Shown in pieces: positions 1 to 8,900 of a stretch of 64,000 nt of DNA. Source of the DNA: Novipirellula sp052161655 (GTDB lineage: Bacteria > Planctomycetota > Planctomycetia > Pirellulales > Pirellulaceae); NCBI RefSeq assembly GCF_052161655.1, contig NZ_CP197418.1, forward strand, positions 9,300,001 through 9,364,000. The letters run 5' to 3'. The translations under genes and the position numbers were made by a program. The notes under the pieces were generated by a model. The model saw only the letters and a program-made list of their open reading frames with translations, did not search any database and was not told the origin of the DNA. The number at the start of each line of letters is the position of its first letter. The first letter of the stretch is position 1.

Positions 1-162
1 GGATGCGGCCATTCGCCCCGTGACGCCACGTCGTTTCAGCCGCAAACGCTCGCGGTGAGGCAACGAAAAGAACGCGGCTTCGCTGCCGCTAAAGAGTGCG
101 CTTAGCAGGATCAATACTCCCATGATCAGGAGCCATCCCCAAGCCGCTAACAGTGAACTCAA
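1..162 (-). CDS. CNNM (DUF21) transmembrane-domain protein, 5' part only
   Basis: An open frame runs off the left edge. Translation from position 162 gives a hydrophobic stretch followed by the string LLSALFSGSEAAFFSL and a basic RERLRLKRR segment. That matches the opening of the CNNM domain found in CorC/HlyC-type (magnesium/cobalt efflux, former hemolysin) membrane proteins. Two starts are possible: TTG at 162, whose last bases overlap the TGA stop of the upstream permease (TTGA), or ATG at 123. The TTG overlap would couple translation to the permease. Only 54 codons are present, so the CBS and CorC_HlyC domains expected downstream cannot be seen. Confidence 0.75.
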   Translation of the reverse strand, partial: MSSLLAAWGWLLIMGVLILLSALFSGSEAAFFSLPHRERLRLKRRGVTGRMAAS

Positions 163-1928
163 GCGGAATCTCCACCAGCGCCGCGATCGCGGTCAAGCGA
201 AACATCAAACTCGCTCAGTGCGGGAATCATCATCGCAGCGGTTGTGAATCCGTAACCGACGACCAACGAAAACACGACAAACAGGTGGTCGGTTTGCAAC
301 AAAAACTGCGTGATCGCGTAAAACGTAATCAAGGGCAACAAAAACGAAGCGGCAAAGATTGCCGAAGACGGATTCCGCCACCCCAGCGACGCGAAAAGCG
401 CCGCCCCGCCGCCGAGAATCATGACCAAAAATGGAGCCAACTGAAGCTGGAACGCGCCGCGAAAACTGACCATGATCGTCATGCAAATCGCAATGCCAAC
501 ACAAAGAAAAAAGACGGTCCCAAGACTCGCGAGCGTCGCGGTGCGTCCGGCCACATAATTAAGCCCCGAGTGAATGCCCAACATCGAAACAAAGACATAC
601 AACGTGATCGCACCGACGAAGATATACGTCGCATTCTCAACCGTCATGACGCCGTTGGCCGCCAAATAAACGACCAACGCAAGCGGCAACAGGATCATCT
701 CTTTGGCAACGTAAAGCACCCCCAGCAGTTTGCCAAACACAAACTCGCTGGGCGAAAGATCAGTCACCAATAACAAGTCCAGCGCCAATCCATCGCGTTC
801 GCCAGTGACTGCATTGACCGCCAACGCGTTCACCAATACCAAGCTGATCACGCCCAGCGCCGCCAATGGCAACGTCGCAGCGGGAAGGGCGCGGCCAATC
901 CGGCCCGCAGGTTCCATCGCCACTCCGCTTTCGATTTGAATATAGAGGGCGCCGGTGACCAACAAGAACAAGGCAACAAAGGCGACTCGGATCACGACTA
1001 CTTTGCGGCCATAAGCCCAGGTCATGATCTCGCGCCACAAAATCGGATTCTTCCAGACCTGGCGTGCCTGACGCACTTTCCAAGTCGCTGGCTCGGAATA
1101 TTCTCGCTGCTCTTCGGACGTTTCTGGTTCAGGTGCTTTCAAGCGAACGTCACGCGACGGATTCCAAATACGAACCTTCATCACGCCAAACAACAACGTC
1201 GCGATCGACATGCAGATCGACAGCCCGACAAAGTAGCTGATCCCAATCGCCGTCTCGCTCGACAGACTGGCCAACGGCGAGGCCGCCGCCAACAGGGCTC
1301 GAGGCGGACTGAGTGCCAAAGCGACTGTTTCGGGAACCCCGCCGATGACTGCAATGATCTCGGCGATTGCCATGTACATCAGCAACAACAGCACGGTCAA
1401 CGCAATCGCTTGAAATGTTTTCTCGCGCCACAATCCGACGACGGTACCGACCGAACCAGCAAACACGATCGTCGCGGCTGTCACCACAAAGACGCTCAGC
1501 ACTTGTGCGGGCGAGACGCCACCAAGCAGCGGCAGCACCAAAAACAAAGGCAACGCGCAAACCAGCATCGAGAGCGGCCCGAGCAGACTGGCCGTCAATT
1601 TACCTACGACGACCTCAAAACCACTCAGCCGCGTCATCAAGAGCAGTAAGAGTGTGCGGCGATCTTTTTCTTGCGCCACACTACTCGCAGCCCCGACGGC
1701 CGCCAAACTGCTGAGCACCAAAAATTGCAACGGCGACAACAAGGCAAACATCCAGCCGCCAAAGCGAGCCGAATCTGAAGTCGTCAACAGTGACCGAGAG
1801 CCGTCGAGCACCAAATACCCCGTGCACAGCAGCAAAAACAGCACCAGCACGTAGACGCCTCGACTGAGGTAGGTCTTGGGCCGTTTCGGAACGACCAACG
1901 CTTCGCGATTAAATACGGGTCCGAGCAT
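159..1928 (-). CDS. ABC-2 type transporter permease (internally duplicated)
   Basis: This 589-residue polytopic membrane protein has about 12 hydrophobic segments. It carries the ABC-2 permease signature twice: near residue 90 (EKDRRTLLLLLMTRLS followed by E-x3-GKL) and again near residue 380 (GERDGLALDLLLVTDLS followed by E-x3-GKL). Each copy precedes a run of membrane helices. The protein therefore reads as two ABC-2 halves fused in one chain, joined by a charged linker around residues 260-300. No ATPase gene lies in the window; it would be expected upstream or elsewhere. The substrate cannot be told. The stop overlaps the start of a CNNM gene, suggesting a shared transcript. The ATG at 1928 is the only good start. 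Confidence 0.85.
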   Translation of the reverse strand: MLGPVFNREALVVPKRPKTYLSRGVYVLVLFLLLCTGYLVLDGSRSLLTTSDSARFGGWMFALLSPLQFLVLSSLAAVGAASSVAQEKDRRTLLLLLMTRLSGFEVVVGKLTASLLGPLSMLVCALPLFLVLPLLGGVSPAQVLSVFVVTAATIVFAGSVGTVVGLWREKTFQAIALTVLLLLMYMAIAEIIAVIGGVPETVALALSPPRALLAAASPLASLSSETAIGISYFVGLSICMSIATLLFGVMKVRIWNPSRDVRLKAPEPETSEEQREYSEPATWKVRQARQVWKNPILWREIMTWAYGRKVVVIRVAFVALFLLVTGALYIQIESGVAMEPAGRIGRALPAATLPLAALGVISLVLVNALAVNAVTGERDGLALDLLLVTDLSPSEFVFGKLLGVLYVAKEMILLPLALVVYLAANGVMTVENATYIFVGAITLYVFVSMLGIHSGLNYVAGRTATLASLGTVFFLCVGIAICMTIMVSFRGAFQLQLAPFLVMILGGGAALFASLGWRNPSSAIFAASFLLPLITFYAITQFLLQTDHLFVVFSLVVGYGFTTAAMMIPALSEFDVSLDRDRGAGGDSA

Positions 1929-2354
1929 GCTGATGTTAACGTGGCGGTGATGAGGAATAATACGATTGTCTACAGGTTAACAAACCCATCGTGGCGATAC
2001 AGCCACCATGGATCCGCCTCTGGCCGCCAATTTGGGACGTTTTCCGGGTCCATTCGCAGCAGATCGCACCTTTCACTCCGGCCCAAGGGATGCCAATCCT
2101 TGGGAAATCCCCCATCGGGCCGTGTGTTTGATGATTTATCAATCTAATCCGCAAATCCAGCCTCTTCGGCCATCTATCGCACAAAATCAGCATGACCCAA
2201 CGGAAGCCCTCCGTACTACGCGCCATAGCGCACTATGGTTTTGATAACGGAGTCCGAGTTTTACAGAAAGCACTGAAAGCGAATGGCTGGCTTTTAATAC
2301 AGGTGCTTGGGGCAAGCCATAATCGCGATGAAATACCGACAAGAACAAACCATC
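1929..2354. other. Intergenic region, no gene recognised
   Basis: This stretch separates a minus-strand permease from a plus-strand pilin gene, so it should hold two divergent promoters. I see no convincing coding region, RNA or repeat. A TGGC...TGCTT arrangement near 2285-2310 was considered as a sigma-54 site but the spacing is wrong. Confidence 0.5.
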
Positions 2355-2549
2355 ATGATCAAGCCATCTTTTAAACGCGCGGTCGTCGAATTCTTGCGAG
2401 AAGAAGACGGCCCGACGGCAGTCGAGTACGCAGTAATGCTGGCGTTGATCCTTGCCGTTTGCATCAGTTCAGTCTCGTTTTTGGCCACGAAAACGCAAGA
2501 AAGTTTTGTGACGTCGGGCAATGCGATCGACGGTGCGTTCGGCAGCTAG
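2355..2549 (+). CDS. Flp/Fap-type (type IVb) pilin
   Basis: This 64-residue prepilin has a short charged leader ending in EEDG, followed directly by PTAVEYAVMLALIL and a single hydrophobic helix. The G|x4-EY arrangement is the processing site and conserved Glu-Tyr of Flp pilins, cleaved by a TadV-like prepilin peptidase. I chose the ATG at 2355; in-frame ATGs at 2307 and 2328 would only lengthen the leader. No tad secretion genes (ATPase, secretin, TadB/C) are nearby, so assembly must use machinery encoded elsewhere. The next gene starts 34 bases after the stop on the same strand and is probably co-transcribed. Confidence 0.88.
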   Translation: MIKPSFKRAVVEFLREEDGPTAVEYAVMLALILAVCISSVSFLATKTQESFVTSGNAIDGAFGS

Positions 2550-2583
2550 TGCTAACAACGGACAAATCTGCGGACAAAATACG

Positions 2584-3084
2584 ATGGACCTGAAACGATT
2601 TTCGTCTAACTCGACTCGCAAACATGTGATTGCCGATCCGCATGTTCAAGGGGCCATTTTGCGCCGTGTGGCGCTCTACACGTTTGCGGCGATCCTGTAC
2701 TACAGTGTCGTCTTCGGCTGTACCGTTTTTCTGTCGGACCGCGACGGCACCACGACCGACCGGATGATCGAATGTCTCGATGACGCGATCACTTGGATCC
2801 CAGGGCTGTTCGTGATTTTGCCGATTGCCGCCTACGATCTGCTGGCGACCACGAACCGATTTGCCGGACCGATCTGTCGCCTGCGGGGTGAACTGCAACG
2901 TCTGATCGCCGGCGAGAGCCCTCGTCCGTTAAATTTTCGCGAAAACGATCACTGGAGCGAAATCGCGGAATTGTTCAACGAAGTCCGCGAAGAACTGCTG
3001 GTGTTGCGTGAAGAGTCGCAGAATCCAACGGGGCCACGAAAAACAGCGGATTCGCCCAAAGAAGTCGTTGACGTTCTTCTGTAG
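2584..3084 (+). CDS. Two-helix membrane protein ending in a HAMP-like domain
   Basis: This 166-residue protein starts at ATG 2584; an in-frame codon at 2521 overlaps the pilin gene and is less likely. Two hydrophobic segments (about residues 28-52 and 70-90) flank a short acidic extracytoplasmic loop. The second helix runs into a HAMP-like pair of amphipathic helices: FAGPICRLRGELQRLIAGE, then DHWSEIAELFNEVREEL. The chain ends about 25 residues later with no kinase, methyl-accepting or cyclase domain. It looks like a signal-relay or structural HAMP module without an output domain. Its position just after the pilin suggests a role linked to pilus function, which is inference from neighbourhood only. 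Confidence 0.7.
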   Translation: MDLKRFSSNSTRKHVIADPHVQGAILRRVALYTFAAILYYSVVFGCTVFLSDRDGTTTDRMIECLDDAITWIPGLFVILPIAAYDLLATTNRFAGPICRLRGELQRLIAGESPRPLNFRENDHWSEIAELFNEVREELLVLREESQNPTGPRKTADSPKEVVDVLL

Positions 3085-3213
3085 TCGGATGAATTTTGGA
3101 CACTTTTCGGTAATCGCCGGCGAAAAACGCTCCTGCCTAGGCTTCTGTCTGGGAACGCACTGCTTTCGAGGCTCCCGCCTCGTCTTTTCACGCACGGCAG
3201 ACGGGAGCCCAAT

Positions 3214-3348
3214 GCCGTGAACGATTTTCTGGTAGCTACCTTCGCCAGAAGGTGGTGATTCGCATTTGCGCGCCAACAATCCACGCTCTGGCGAGCGTAG
3301 CTACGAAACGCAATTGCTGTAATTTGCTACCAGAAAATCGTTCACGGC
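3214..3348. repeat. Nested inverted repeat in intergenic region
   Basis: Perfect 23-base arms lie at 3214-3236 and 3326-3348 (GCCGTGAACGATTTTCTGGT... and its complement). Inside them is a second, imperfect pair at about 3233-3250 and 3286-3304 built on GTAGCTAC-x-TTCGCCAGA. The whole 135-base unit looks like a non-coding palindromic element of the REP/MITE kind. It occupies most of the 437-base gap between the HAMP gene and the transporter; the rest of that gap shows nothing recognisable. Confidence 0.8.
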
Positions 3349-3521
3349 GTTGGCAGGAGCCCGGGGAACCAGTGGTGACGTTCACCCAGATGTGTCGATT
3401 TTTGCATCCATTTCCACTTTGGGTCGTCAATCGCCCTGTCCGCAATCGTCGTATGCCTCGTGATATGGCATACTCTTAGGCGACATCCTGACCGAATCAA
3501 CGCGAAAGTGGACAAGACAGC

Positions 3522-5570
3522 ATGGAGTTGCTCGAAAAATCTTTCAGCGAGGATCGATGCATCCTGGACCTTGAAGCATCAAGCCTCGATGACGCGCTGG
3601 GTAAGATCACCCATGAACTTACCCGCCGTGGAACGATCACCCCCGAGCAACGGGACCCCATCCTCTCATTGCTGCTGCAGCGAGAACACAGTGCAGCCAC
3701 GGCGATTGGCCAGGCGGTTGCAGTTCCGCATGCCTACAGCGAAATCTTAACCGAACCGCTGGTCGTTTTTGCCCGCTTGCGGCATCCGATCAATGCGGGC
3801 GCCCTCGACGGAGTCGGGGTCTCTTACATCTTTATGCTGGTCGGGCCCGAAAAAGCCGCTCGGCGTCATATCGACACGCTGGCCGCGATTGCTCGTTTCA
3901 TGAGCGATTCGGAAGCTCGTTACGAGCTTCGCCATGCCAAGAACGCTGTGGGGCTGACCGAAGCGTTCCAGCATTTTCAGACTCGGATTGCCCCGACCGC
4001 ACCTGTACCGGAAACCGATGTTCACAAAGGGTTACGCTGGACCGGTCGTTTTGCCGGCGGATTGATCGGTGATTTTCGCCGTCGCCTGCCTTATTACTTT
4101 TCCGATTTTCGCGATGGCGTGCATGGCAAGAGCATCGCTTCGATCATGTTTCTGTTCTTTGCGTGTTTGGCCCCGACCGTCACGTTTGGCGGGATCATGG
4201 GCGTGGCGACCGGTGGACAAATCGGGGCAGTCGAAACGATTTTGGCAACCGCGATCGGAGGAGCCTTGTATGCGTTGTTTTCTGGTCAACCGCTGAACAT
4301 CATCGGGACCACCGGTCCATTGTTGGTGTTCATCACAACGCTTTATACTTTGTGCGTTCAGCTCGAAATTCCTTTTCTGCCCACGTACGCCTGCGTCAGT
4401 CTGTGGGCCGGCGGTTTGACAATCTTGTTGGCAGTTACCGACGCGAGCGCTTTGATGCGTTACTTTACGCGTTTTACTGACGAAATCTTTGCCGCATTGA
4501 TTTCAGTCATCTACATCTACGAAGCCATCTCGTCGCTGGCCCGCGAATCCCAAGACATCAATGACGTTGCCAACCCATCGCATGCGTTGCTGACACTGCT
4601 GCTAGCACTTGGAACGTTGTACTTGGCCATGAACTTGCAAGCGTTCCGCCGCAGTCGATTCTTGTTGCCGTGGATGCGTGAACTGCTGGGCGACTTTGGC
4701 CCCACGATTGCATTGGTCGCGATGAGTGCGGTCGGTATCTGGTTGAGCAACGTCGAACTGGCAAAACTCGATATTCCCAATGAATTCGCTCCCTCGCTTC
4801 ATGGCGGTCGATCTTGGTTTGTCAATCCGATGGATGCACCGAAGTGGGTGTGGTTTGCCTCAGCGATACCGGGGGTACTCGGCGCCGTACTGATTTTCCT
4901 GGACCAGAATATCACCGCTCGCTTGGTCAACAGCGCTGATCATCGGCTGAAGAAAGGAACCGCGTATCACTGGGACCTCGGCGTGATTGGCGTGCTGACC
5001 GGCGTTTTCAGTCTATTCGGACTTCCTTGGCTGGTTGCTGCCACCGTGCGATCGCTGAATCACGTCCGCAGTTTGGCGGATGTCGAAGAAGTGGTGACAC
5101 GTAGCGGCGAGCGACGCGACCGTGTGATTCACGTCCGCGAAACACGCTTGACTGGTTTAGCCATTCATCTGGGCATCGGCGGATCGCTGATTGCATTGGC
5201 CCTATTGAAGATGGTTCCGATGGCGGTGCTGTACGGCGTCTTCCTGTTTATGGGGCTGGTGTCGATGAAAGGCAACCAGTTCCTCGAGCGTCTCACGCTG
5301 CTGCCCATGGAAAGCAGTCTGTACCCACAAACGCACTACATGCGACGTGTCCCGAAACGAGTCGTGCATCTATACACGATTCTACAACTCGTCTGTTTGG
5401 CAGTCCTGTGGGTGATTAAAAGTAGTGCGATCGCGATTGTCTTTCCGCTGTTCATCACGCTGTTGGTACCGATTCGGATCTTGGCAAATCGCTTTTTCAA
5501 AAAAGAGCATCTTGCGGCGCTCGACGCCGCGGAAACGCCAAACGAATCCTCCAGCAGCCTACCAGGCTAG
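3522..5570 (+). CDS. PTS EIIA domain fused to SLC4/Band 3-type anion (bicarbonate) transporter
   Basis: This 682-residue protein has two parts. Residues 1-150 read as a PTS fructose/mannitol-type EIIA domain, including the phospho-acceptor segment AVAVPHAYSE with His70. From about residue 190 onward is an SLC4-family membrane domain of 10-14 helices with strikingly eukaryote-like motifs: FACLAPTVTFGGIMG, LFSGQPLNIIGTTGPLLVF, FLDQNITARLVN, LKKGTAYHWDLGVIGV and MAVLYGVFLFMGLVSMKG. Known relatives exchange or co-transport bicarbonate and other anions. The cytoplasmic domain of animal Band 3 shares the EIIA fold, so this looks like a bacterial form of the same two-domain plan. Phosphorylation of His70 by a PTS relay is possible but no PTS gene is present here. 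Confidence 0.9.
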   Translation: MELLEKSFSEDRCILDLEASSLDDALGKITHELTRRGTITPEQRDPILSLLLQREHSAATAIGQAVAVPHAYSEILTEPLVVFARLRHPINAGALDGVGVSYIFMLVGPEKAARRHIDTLAAIARFMSDSEARYELRHAKNAVGLTEAFQHFQTRIAPTAPVPETDVHKGLRWTGRFAGGLIGDFRRRLPYYFSDFRDGVHGKSIASIMFLFFACLAPTVTFGGIMGVATGGQIGAVETILATAIGGALYALFSGQPLNIIGTTGPLLVFITTLYTLCVQLEIPFLPTYACVSLWAGGLTILLAVTDASALMRYFTRFTDEIFAALISVIYIYEAISSLARESQDINDVANPSHALLTLLLALGTLYLAMNLQAFRRSRFLLPWMRELLGDFGPTIALVAMSAVGIWLSNVELAKLDIPNEFAPSLHGGRSWFVNPMDAPKWVWFASAIPGVLGAVLIFLDQNITARLVNSADHRLKKGTAYHWDLGVIGVLTGVFSLFGLPWLVAATVRSLNHVRSLADVEEVVTRSGERRDRVIHVRETRLTGLAIHLGIGGSLIALALLKMVPMAVLYGVFLFMGLVSMKGNQFLERLTLLPMESSLYPQTHYMRRVPKRVVHLYTILQLVCLAVLWVIKSSAIAIVFPLFITLLVPIRILANRFFKKEHLAALDAAETPNESSSSLPG

Positions 5571-5571
5571 T

Positions 5572-5619
5572 GTGGGATAGGCTTCCAGCCTGTCGAAGTG
5601 GAATAGGCTTCTAGCCTGT
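5572..5619 (+). repeat. Two direct copies of a 22-base dispersed repeat
   Basis: Copy one at 5572-5593 reads GTGGGATAGGCTTCCAGCCT plus GT. Copy two at 5598-5619 differs at two positions. A third copy, identical to the first but inverted, is at 12946-12967. The pair begins one base after the transporter stop codon. Confidence 0.85.
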
Positions 5620-5683
5620 TGCCGGGCGCAGACGAGTAATTCGTCGACCGTTGACCTTGGCGTCGCACCTTAGCTACGCGATC

Positions 5684-5751
5684 GTAGCGAAAGTCGCCAA
5701 GACTTTCGGCAGTTTAGGGTGCCCGCCGAAACTCTTCGTGAGTTGCGCTAC
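5684..5751. repeat. Inverted pair of the 27-base GTAGCG...TTTCGGC repeat family
   Basis: A 27-base unit at 5684-5710 (starts GTAGCGAAAGTC, ends ACTTTCGGC) faces an inverted, diverged partner at 5725-5751; about 22 of 27 positions agree. Further members are at 41941-41967 and within 56028-56092. The element is intergenic, downstream of the DUF1289 gene and the transporter. Confidence 0.75.
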
Positions 5752-5783
5752 CCTGAGCTTGATCTCTCAAAGCAAAAGGAATA

Positions 5784-5990
5784 CTACTGTGCCGACTGGT
5801 CGCGTGCTTGGCGACGCTGCACACTTTGCTGGACGATCGCTTGCTTTTCCGCTGCGGAAGCACCTGACCAACGAGCGATCTCCATGCGACTGCGAAAACA
5901 GCCGACACAAAGATCACTTGGATCAAGCGAACACGTTCCGATGCATGGCGATGCCACATCATCATTGCCATTTGCAGTGGGATCACTCAT
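5784..5990 (-). CDS. DUF1289 small cysteine-rich protein
   Basis: This 68-residue protein fits the DUF1289 family, whose members are predicted to bind iron-sulfur or another metal. Four cysteines lie in the pattern C-x3-C-x7-C-x2-C (Cys16, 20, 28, 31) within SPCIGTCSLDPS and CVGCFRS. They are followed by EIARWS and a helical tail, as in the family. It starts six bases after the stop of the giant surface-protein gene, with an AGGG stretch overlapping that gene's end as a likely ribosome site, so translation may be coupled. Function is not established. The family name rests on motif and length recognition. Confidence 0.85.
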   Translation of the reverse strand: MSDPTANGNDDVASPCIGTCSLDPSDLCVGCFRSRMEIARWSGASAAEKQAIVQQSVQRRQARDQSAQ

Positions 5991-5996
5991 TGCGAA

Positions 5997-8900
5997 TTAC
6001 CCTAGCAATTGCCAATCGAACATGTCCGACGACGACTCGAGTTCGTCGTTCAAACTGAAATCGTCTACCACGTCATTGGCAGCGAATCCATCACCCGCCA
6101 ATTCCCGCATCACTTCATCGACGATCTCGGCAGTGCTGCGAGATAGTCCCGCAGCGGGTGTCAGCGAAACGCCTTCGGTGGATTCGACCGCTGCATCGGT
6201 TTCGGCCGGATTGGCCAGCACGCTTGGGCTCACAGTGGTCGACATAGCGGTCGAAACAGGCCGGGGCAGGGCGGTCGCCAATTCGGACTCAGCCGGCGGC
6301 GTCTCGATGCTCTTGTTCAGACGATTGATCACATTCAATGCATCCAGTGCCGTAACTTTGCCGTCGCCCGAAACGTCATAATACATCCCGGTAAAATCAG
6401 CAAGCGATTCGATCACTGGCAGACTCGATTGTCCTTGCAACGGCAATCGGTTGATGATTGCAAGCGCGTCCGACGCGGTCACGGATCCGCTGTTATTGAC
6501 GTCCCATCGATCTCGCGAATTTCGCCAAGGCGAATCGCTGATCACCAATATCTCAACCCCTTCAAAACGAAGCACTTGTGCGAACACACCGGACACGAAG
6601 GTTGGATCCGCGAGCGTCCAACCCGTGCTCGCGGTGAGTTGGGACACGCCGATGTGGAGCACCATCGAAGTGTCGGGACCAAACGCCTGAGCGATTGCGT
6701 TGGCATCCAGACTTAGCAATTTCGCCTCGGTCGTCGCGATCACCACTTCTTCGAAACCGCTGATCTGGTTAGCCAGGAACGCAGCGAGATCGACTTCGCT
6801 TTCCGACAGTGTCACAGTCAAGCGATCAAACCCTTCGCCGCCGTTGATTTTCAACGTCGACAAACCCGTTAGCGTAACCTCGTCGTTTCCACCCGCCAGA
6901 TCGAGCGTGACCGATTGGTCACCCACGACAGCGGCATCCACACTCAGGTGCTGAGCGCGATCGTCGCCCACCCACTGCAATCCGTCTTCCGTATCGGTCA
7001 AAGCAAAGGTGTTCTCGGAATCGAGATCACGAATCATCAACACGTCATCTTGGCTGACCAATTCGATGTTCTCGATCGCAACTTCTTCGATAACCAAAGG
7101 CAGCGAAGCCGATGCGGCACTGGCAAACGCAGCGTCCGATTCCTCGGAAACCACCGACACGACGAGTGAGTGGGACTCGTTTTCTTCGATGACGAAATCA
7201 GCGATGCCGGTTACGGTCACCGTTTGTGGAACATTCCAGTTTTCGCTCGTGAACACCAACCGCGTCTTATCGAGCTCGTAATCACCCGAGTCGGATTCGG
7301 CGACCGCAAGTACGACATCGGTCGTCGGCTGTGCCGTCAAGCGAACTTCGAAAGTATCCGACGTCCCCGATTCACTGACTTGTGTCGTATCACCGCTAGC
7401 CACGAGTTCGATTTCCGCGACTTCGTCATCGCTGACTTGAATTGTGCCCACACCGTCGGCGAAACCGTCGGCAGTGACAGTCACCGTTTCGTCACGATCA
7501 CCATCAGGCCGCAAATTGTTGATCACATCGATCGTGATCGATGCCGATCGTTCATTTGCGGGAATCGTGATCGTTGCAGGTAGGTCGAGGCGCGAATCGA
7601 CAACGCCGCTGAGCGAAACCACCAGCGACTCGGATATGTCCAAGGTATTTCGCGACACGGTCAATCCAACGGCGGCTTCGCCGGCATCTTCATTGACCGC
7701 AGCAGCCGAAAACTCGATCGACAAGCCAGCTTGATCCACTTCGGTCAGCTCGATTGAGGCGGTGGAATCCAAATAGCCATCCGCCTGGATCGTGATCGTC
7801 ACAGTTTGATCCTCACCCGCCAATCCGTCCGAGACGACGTCACCGGCAAAGGCGACCGAGCGACTGCCCGCAGGAATCGTCACGGTCGCGGGCAACACGA
7901 TGCCGCTGGCGGAACCAACATCGAGGGTCACCTCGAGTGCCGAGTCTAGGTTGGCATCATTTCGTGAAATCACGCCCGTCACCGCACCTACGCCGGCGTC
8001 TTCGGCGAAGATCAATTGATCAAGCCACAATCCAACCTGTTGCTCGTCGTCATCGACCACGCTGAGCTGCCCCGGCGCCGATGCGTAACCATCCACCGCG
8101 GCGGAGACGGCGATCGTCTTGTCGCCACTAGCAACGCGATCGTTGATCACATCAAACGAGAACTGCGCGACGGCGCTACCCGCGGGAATCGTCACCGTTG
8201 TGGGCAATAACAAACTGCCCGACGGGTCGGCATTGATTGTCACCACGAGCGGATTCGACAAATCATCATCATTGCGATGAACAATGCCGTGTCCCGCAAG
8301 CTCGGCAGCGGGTTGGACACGCACATCATCGACCGCAAAATAGGCGGGCGTATTCATCCCAAACGCTCCGACATCCGACGAAGCGACGGAGAGCTCGAGG
8401 CGATCGGCTGCTGCGATTTGCGTCAAATCGACTTGGGTCCAATCTTGGACGATGTAGTCCAATGAATTATCGACGAAACGATAATCGGCAAGATAGAATT
8501 CCACGGTTCCAATCAACTGATCGTTCGCATCCAATCCTTCGATCGTCAACAACAAGTAATCGGGATCGTTGCCGGATTCGCCACCAAACTTCTTAGCGAA
8601 TGCGTCACCTTCGGTCATCGAGAGTGCTGCGTAAGTCGTGTTGGTGACCATCAGCGAGTCGAACAAACCGTCACTGTTCTTCTGAATCACTGCCGCCGAG
8701 CTGCCGGTCGCACCCGTGCCCACGGCGTAGGTCGACGATCCATTCGCTCCACTTCCTGCAAACGCACTGAACTGGTTTCCGTAACCCGCCGTAGTTTGGT
8801 CAGTTGTGTTCGAAAACGCCCAACCTGACCATGATCCCCAAGCCGGATTGTAGTTATTGGCAAAGACAAGGTTTCCCGATTGGAAGCTTCCCGCACCGTC

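Noticed and set aside
153..1714. Several plus-strand open frames opposite the ABC permease
   Set aside because: They are rich in Arg, Gln and His, have no family motif, and lie antisense to a clear membrane protein; they are shadows of its codon bias.
2288..2312. Possible sigma-54 promoter (TGGC...TGCTT) before the Flp pilin
   Set aside because: The GG to GC spacing is 14 bases instead of 10, so it does not fit the sigma-54 consensus.
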